Shown in pieces: positions 61,701-64,000 of a DNA stretch of 64,000 nucleotides (its first letter is position 1; each line of letters begins with the position of its first letter). The stretch is from Abditibacteriaceae bacterium (lineage in GTDB: Bacteria > Armatimonadota > Abditibacteriia > Abditibacteriales > Abditibacteriaceae), in assembly GCA_019239895.1 (NCBI GenBank), contig JAFAZH010000018.1, positions 1 to 64,000 of the forward strand, written 5' to 3'. Made by a program: the position numbers and the translations under genes. Below the pieces are notes generated by a model. The model searched no databases, was not told where the DNA came from, and worked only from the letters and a program-made list of their open reading frames with translations.

Positions 61701-61964
61701 CATGCGCAACAGGCGGTCGTGCCATAACGCGCGCGGCACGCGGCTGTAATGCAAGCTGCCGGAAGCGATAAAAGTCCGTTGGCCGTTAAGCAAGAAGCCT
61801 CGCCCATCGAAGTCCATAAACTTCTTGACGGCAGGAGCCGGGGGAAAGATACCATCATCAGCATGTGCAATAGGAAGTTTGGTGATGCCAAGACAGGTGA
61901 AAAGGAGGATAGCGGCACACGAAGAAGTCAAACGGAAAGAACCAGGACGGAAACGACACTGCAT
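58770..61964 (-). CDS. Exported GH35 beta-galactosidase-like protein, multi-domain
   Basis: The ATG at 61964 follows GGAGA; the frame is open to 62018. After a signal peptide comes a GH35 barrel: [26 protein letters not shown], the acid/base Glu in VQLENEHPQ and the nucleophile Glu in YSTEFWPGW. Several C-terminal beta-sandwich domains follow (for example [13 protein letters not shown] and [13 protein letters not shown] type folds). At 1,064 residues it is long for the family. It likely removes terminal galactose outside the cytoplasm, supplying the adjacent transporter. Confidence 0.92.
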   Translation of the reverse strand: [1064 protein letters not shown]

Positions 61965-62214
61965 ATTTTCTCCAGGGGCGAATTTATGATATTGGACGAC
62001 TCTTATGCGATAGAGCATAGTTTACTCGGCTTCAACCCGTAATGAAGCGATAAGTTATCATACGGCACTGCTTTTGCTGAGCCAAAGGCCAAACCAATTG
62101 TTAGACATCCCACTAAACACTGGTTGCGAAGCGAGCAAGACCACAGGGCACAGAGGTTGTTCGCAGGACAAAGACGGGGAGAAAATTACCAGCAATGGAA
62201 TGAGGAGAGGTTTT

Positions 62215-63126
62215 ATGCCCGCAAAGTTGAATGTGACACGACCTTTTGGCTCCACAGGTGTTGAAGTGCCTATTATTGGCTATGGCACCGCTCCACTGGG
62301 TAAAGAGAAAAATATTCCCCGCGCAGAAGGTGTCCGTTGCCTGCACCATGCGATTGATTCTGGTATCACCTATCTGGATACGTCCCCGGATTACGGCAGT
62401 GAGCCTGTGGTTGGCGAAGTGATGCGCACCCGGCGCAATGAAGTGTTCCTGGCGACCAAGGTCAACCGCCGCAGCAAAGAAGGTGCATTGGCCGAACTCA
62501 AAGAATCGCTGCAAAAACTCCAGACCGACCATGTAGATTTAATTCAAGTTCATGCCGTCAATGCCTGGGCCGATTTAGAACAAGCCCTGGCTCCCGATGG
62601 TGTCGTCGCTGGCTTAGAGCAGGCACGAGACGAGGGCTTGGTGCGCTTTATCGGCATCACCGGCCATGCTCGCCCCGAAATCCTCGGCCATGCTATTTAT
62701 CAATATGCCTTTGACACGGTCTTGGTCGCGCTGGGCATCGGAGATCGCTTAGTGAGCGGCCCAGAGAATTTCCTGTTGCCACGAGCGAATGAACGCAATA
62801 TTGGCGTCATTGCGATGAAAGTCTATGGTCATGGCGCTTACGAAAACCGTGAGCCATGCCTGCGTTATTCATTAGGCTTACCGGGTGTCTCACTGGCCAT
62901 TGTCGGTCTCGATAATACTCAACAGATAGATGAAATTGTGCAACTTGCCAATAACTACAAGCCTTTGGCGGACGAGGAGAAAGACCAACTGGTGCAGGAG
63001 ATTCGTCCCATTGTCGAAAAGGATGCTAAAGAAAGTAAAGAAGGCAAAAGCCAGTTATTCTGGCTGCATGATACCGCTGTCATGGGCTGGCAGGAAGAAG
63101 ATGAGCCAGTGCTGGTGGATTACTAA
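62215..63126 (+). CDS. Aldo/keto reductase
   Basis: The ATG at 62215 is preceded by GAGGAGAGG. The 303-residue protein has the family motifs GYGTAPLG, YLDTSPDYGSE with the catalytic Asp and Tyr, TKVNRR, DHVDLIQVHAV and GVIAMKVYG. It reduces aldehydes or sugars with NADPH; in this context sugar metabolism is likely but not proven. The C-terminal extension ends in an acidic VMGWQEEDEPVLVDY. Confidence 0.93.
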   Translation: MPAKLNVTRPFGSTGVEVPIIGYGTAPLGKEKNIPRAEGVRCLHHAIDSGITYLDTSPDYGSEPVVGEVMRTRRNEVFLATKVNRRSKEGALAELKESLQKLQTDHVDLIQVHAVNAWADLEQALAPDGVVAGLEQARDEGLVRFIGITGHARPEILGHAIYQYAFDTVLVALGIGDRLVSGPENFLLPRANERNIGVIAMKVYGHGAYENREPCLRYSLGLPGVSLAIVGLDNTQQIDEIVQLANNYKPLADEEKDQLVQEIRPIVEKDAKESKEGKSQLFWLHDTAVMGWQEEDEPVLVDY

Positions 63127-63160
63127 AAGCCGGGTCTTTTACAAACCCGCACAGCTAAGC

Positions 63161-63185
63161 GGGACGCCCTGAGTAGAGGCGTCCC
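63161..63185 (+). terminator. Terminator after the aldo/keto reductase gene
   Basis: GGGACGCC and GGCGTCCC pair across a 9-nt loop, with AGCTAAGC/ATTTTAGCT extending the stem imperfectly and followed by T-rich DNA. Confidence 0.75.
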
Positions 63186-63301
63186 TTCGCATTTTAGCTT
63201 AATTGAGCCTTACTTCTCTTGACTTCCTCTCCTCGTATGTATTAATATCATAATATCAATTATTGATTATCTGGTAAGTGACATATTTCGAGGAGACAAG
63301 A

Positions 63302-63751
63302 ATGAACAGAATAAGTAGAAGTTTGATAAGTGGAATTATTTTTAACCTATGCGCTTTAGCTGCCGTGGTGCCTCAGTCGGCGGCAGCCGCAATGAGTAAG
63401 AAACCCGCCAAAAAAGCCACTCTGCCCGTGATTGTGCAGGGCAAGGTCGTATCGCTCACCAGAGTGCCGCGCCTCGGCAGCGCGCTTTATAAGGATGCTG
63501 TGATTGCCGTGCATTTAGAAGGACTAAAAGCCATGCAGGGCAAGTTTAGCAAGAGCCAGATTGTGGTTTACACATGGGGCTTGCACAATGCCAGGCTTGC
63601 ACCTGCGGCGATGGGCCGACCAGGACAAATGATGCGCTTTCAACTCACGCCGTGGCATAAAGCCGAAAACAAATATGGCGGCTACAACCGCATCAATTTT
63701 CAGGATGACGGCGTGATGACTTTATCAACCTATTGGGGTGACAAAAAGTGA
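63302..63751 (+). CDS. Small exported protein of unknown function
   Basis: The ATG at 63302 follows CGAGGAGACAAG. The 149-residue product has a signal peptide (LISGIIFNLCALAAVVPQSAAA), then a basic segment and a single beta-rich domain with VIVQGKVVSLTRVPRLGSALYKDAVIAVHLEG and QIVVYTWGLHNARLAPAA. No family is recognised by eye. Confidence 0.75.
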   Translation: MNRISRSLISGIIFNLCALAAVVPQSAAAAMSKKPAKKATLPVIVQGKVVSLTRVPRLGSALYKDAVIAVHLEGLKAMQGKFSKSQIVVYTWGLHNARLAPAAMGRPGQMMRFQLTPWHKAENKYGGYNRINFQDDGVMTLSTYWGDKK

Positions 63752-63812
63752 GAAGCGGATAACGCCAGCGGATACTGCCACACGAATAAGAACAAAAATA
63801 ACGGTAGCACCC

Positions 63813-63846
63813 ACAGGGCTTTTGATAGCAATATCAGAAGCCCTGT
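63813..63846. terminator. Terminator downstream of the small exported protein
   Basis: ACAGGGCTT and AAGCCCTGT form a 9-bp stem with an inner TTGATA/TATCAG pair, followed by TGTTTGTG. Confidence 0.7.
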
Positions 63847-63898
63847 TGTTTGTGAGAGACTTGCTATCATCTTTTTGAAATGCAGAGCGTGAGTGACT

Positions 63899-64000
63899 AT
63901 GATTGAGTGCCAGAAAATGACGCAAGACACCTTAGCCGATGCCTACAGCCTCTTAACGAACTTTTTGAGCCAGGACGAATATTATCTCGACAGCAGCGCG
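63899..64000 (+). CDS. Truncated CDS at window end, possibly GNAT acetyltransferase
   Basis: The frame from ATG 63899 (or 63917) stays open to the window edge: 34 codons with LADAYSLLTNFLSQDEYYLDSS. The pattern of a helix with LLxxFLxxDxYYxxSS is seen at the start of some GNAT N-acetyltransferases. The rest of the gene is outside the window. Confidence 0.55.
   Translation, partial: MIECQKMTQDTLADAYSLLTNFLSQDEYYLDSSA

Noticed and set aside
1-64000. tRNA genes or transposase genes
   Set aside because: No cloverleaf with a conserved GTTCRANTC T-arm, and no DDE, Y1 or tyrosine recombinase motif was found on either strand by eye.

Overview
The window is ordinary chromosomal DNA of moderate GC content. 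Its contents are an isolated 5S rRNA with no 16S, 23S or tRNA in view, a DUF1559/H-X9-DG-type pseudopilin, secreted glycoside hydrolases (GH2, GH35, GH16-like, DUF4965), a CHASE2-cyclase/FecR/caspase operon, an ECF sigma factor fused to WD40 repeats, and many palindromic intergenic repeats. Together these point to a heterotrophic polysaccharide-degrading bacterium of the Armatimonadota or a neighbouring phylum (Planctomycetota-like gene content). That placement is inference from gene content only, with low to moderate confidence.

Layout. 1-2,035: end of an rRNA operon (5S plus hairpin), an ECF sigma-WD40 fusion gene, then a 78-bp truncated second copy of the 5S 3' part. 2.1-6.3 kb: lactonase-like propeller, SnoaL-like protein, HEAT-repeat protein, methyltransferase. 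6.29-6.45 kb: a strict 21-bp tandem repeat. 6.7-9.9 kb: a small run of integron-type gene cassettes with at least one good and two weaker attC-like sites, carrying two unrelated PD-(D/E)XK proteins; no integron integrase is in the window. 10.0-20.6 kb: GH16-like and transglutaminase-like secreted proteins, two regulator/membrane-protein pairs (PadR+HAAS; winged helix+membrane protein), a frameshifted response regulator, SDR, pseudopilin, mtnA, and the first of four related lipoproteins. 20.8-26.5 kb: a three-gene operon with class III cyclase, FecR-like protein and caspase/PEGA/TPR protein. 26.5-30.3 kb: two more lipoproteins of the same family and a duplicated CBM-like protein with a frameshifted tail. 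30.3-39.9 kb: SufR-like Fe-S regulator with a striking palindrome in its promoter, tsaC, prmC, nucleotidyltransferase, AAA ATPase, uvrA, HD-GYP and receiver proteins. 40-44 kb: DUF4965 glutaminase-like protein and Tat-exported sugar isomerase. 44.3-48.2 kb: HEPN-like protein, LexA, RecA/Sak4-like ATPase and a small membrane protein, all on the minus strand. 48.5-64 kb: fourth lipoprotein, GH2, response regulator, dienelactone hydrolase, Phd/PIN toxin-antitoxin pair, and a GH35-ribose-type ABC transporter cluster in which every gene junction from GH35 to the permease carries a different palindromic element; then aldo/keto reductase, a small secreted protein and a truncated CDS at the window edge.

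How genes work together. GH35, GH2 and the CUT2/ribose-type ABC genes look like a saccharide degradation and uptake locus. LexA with the RecA-like ATPase looks like a damage-responsive or phage-derived module. The cyclase-FecR-caspase operon looks like an envelope-linked signalling unit. The points most deserving follow-up are the attC cassette cluster, the caspase operon, the LexA/Sak4/HEPN neighbourhood, the sigma-WD40 gene between two 5S copies, and the SufR-like palindrome.
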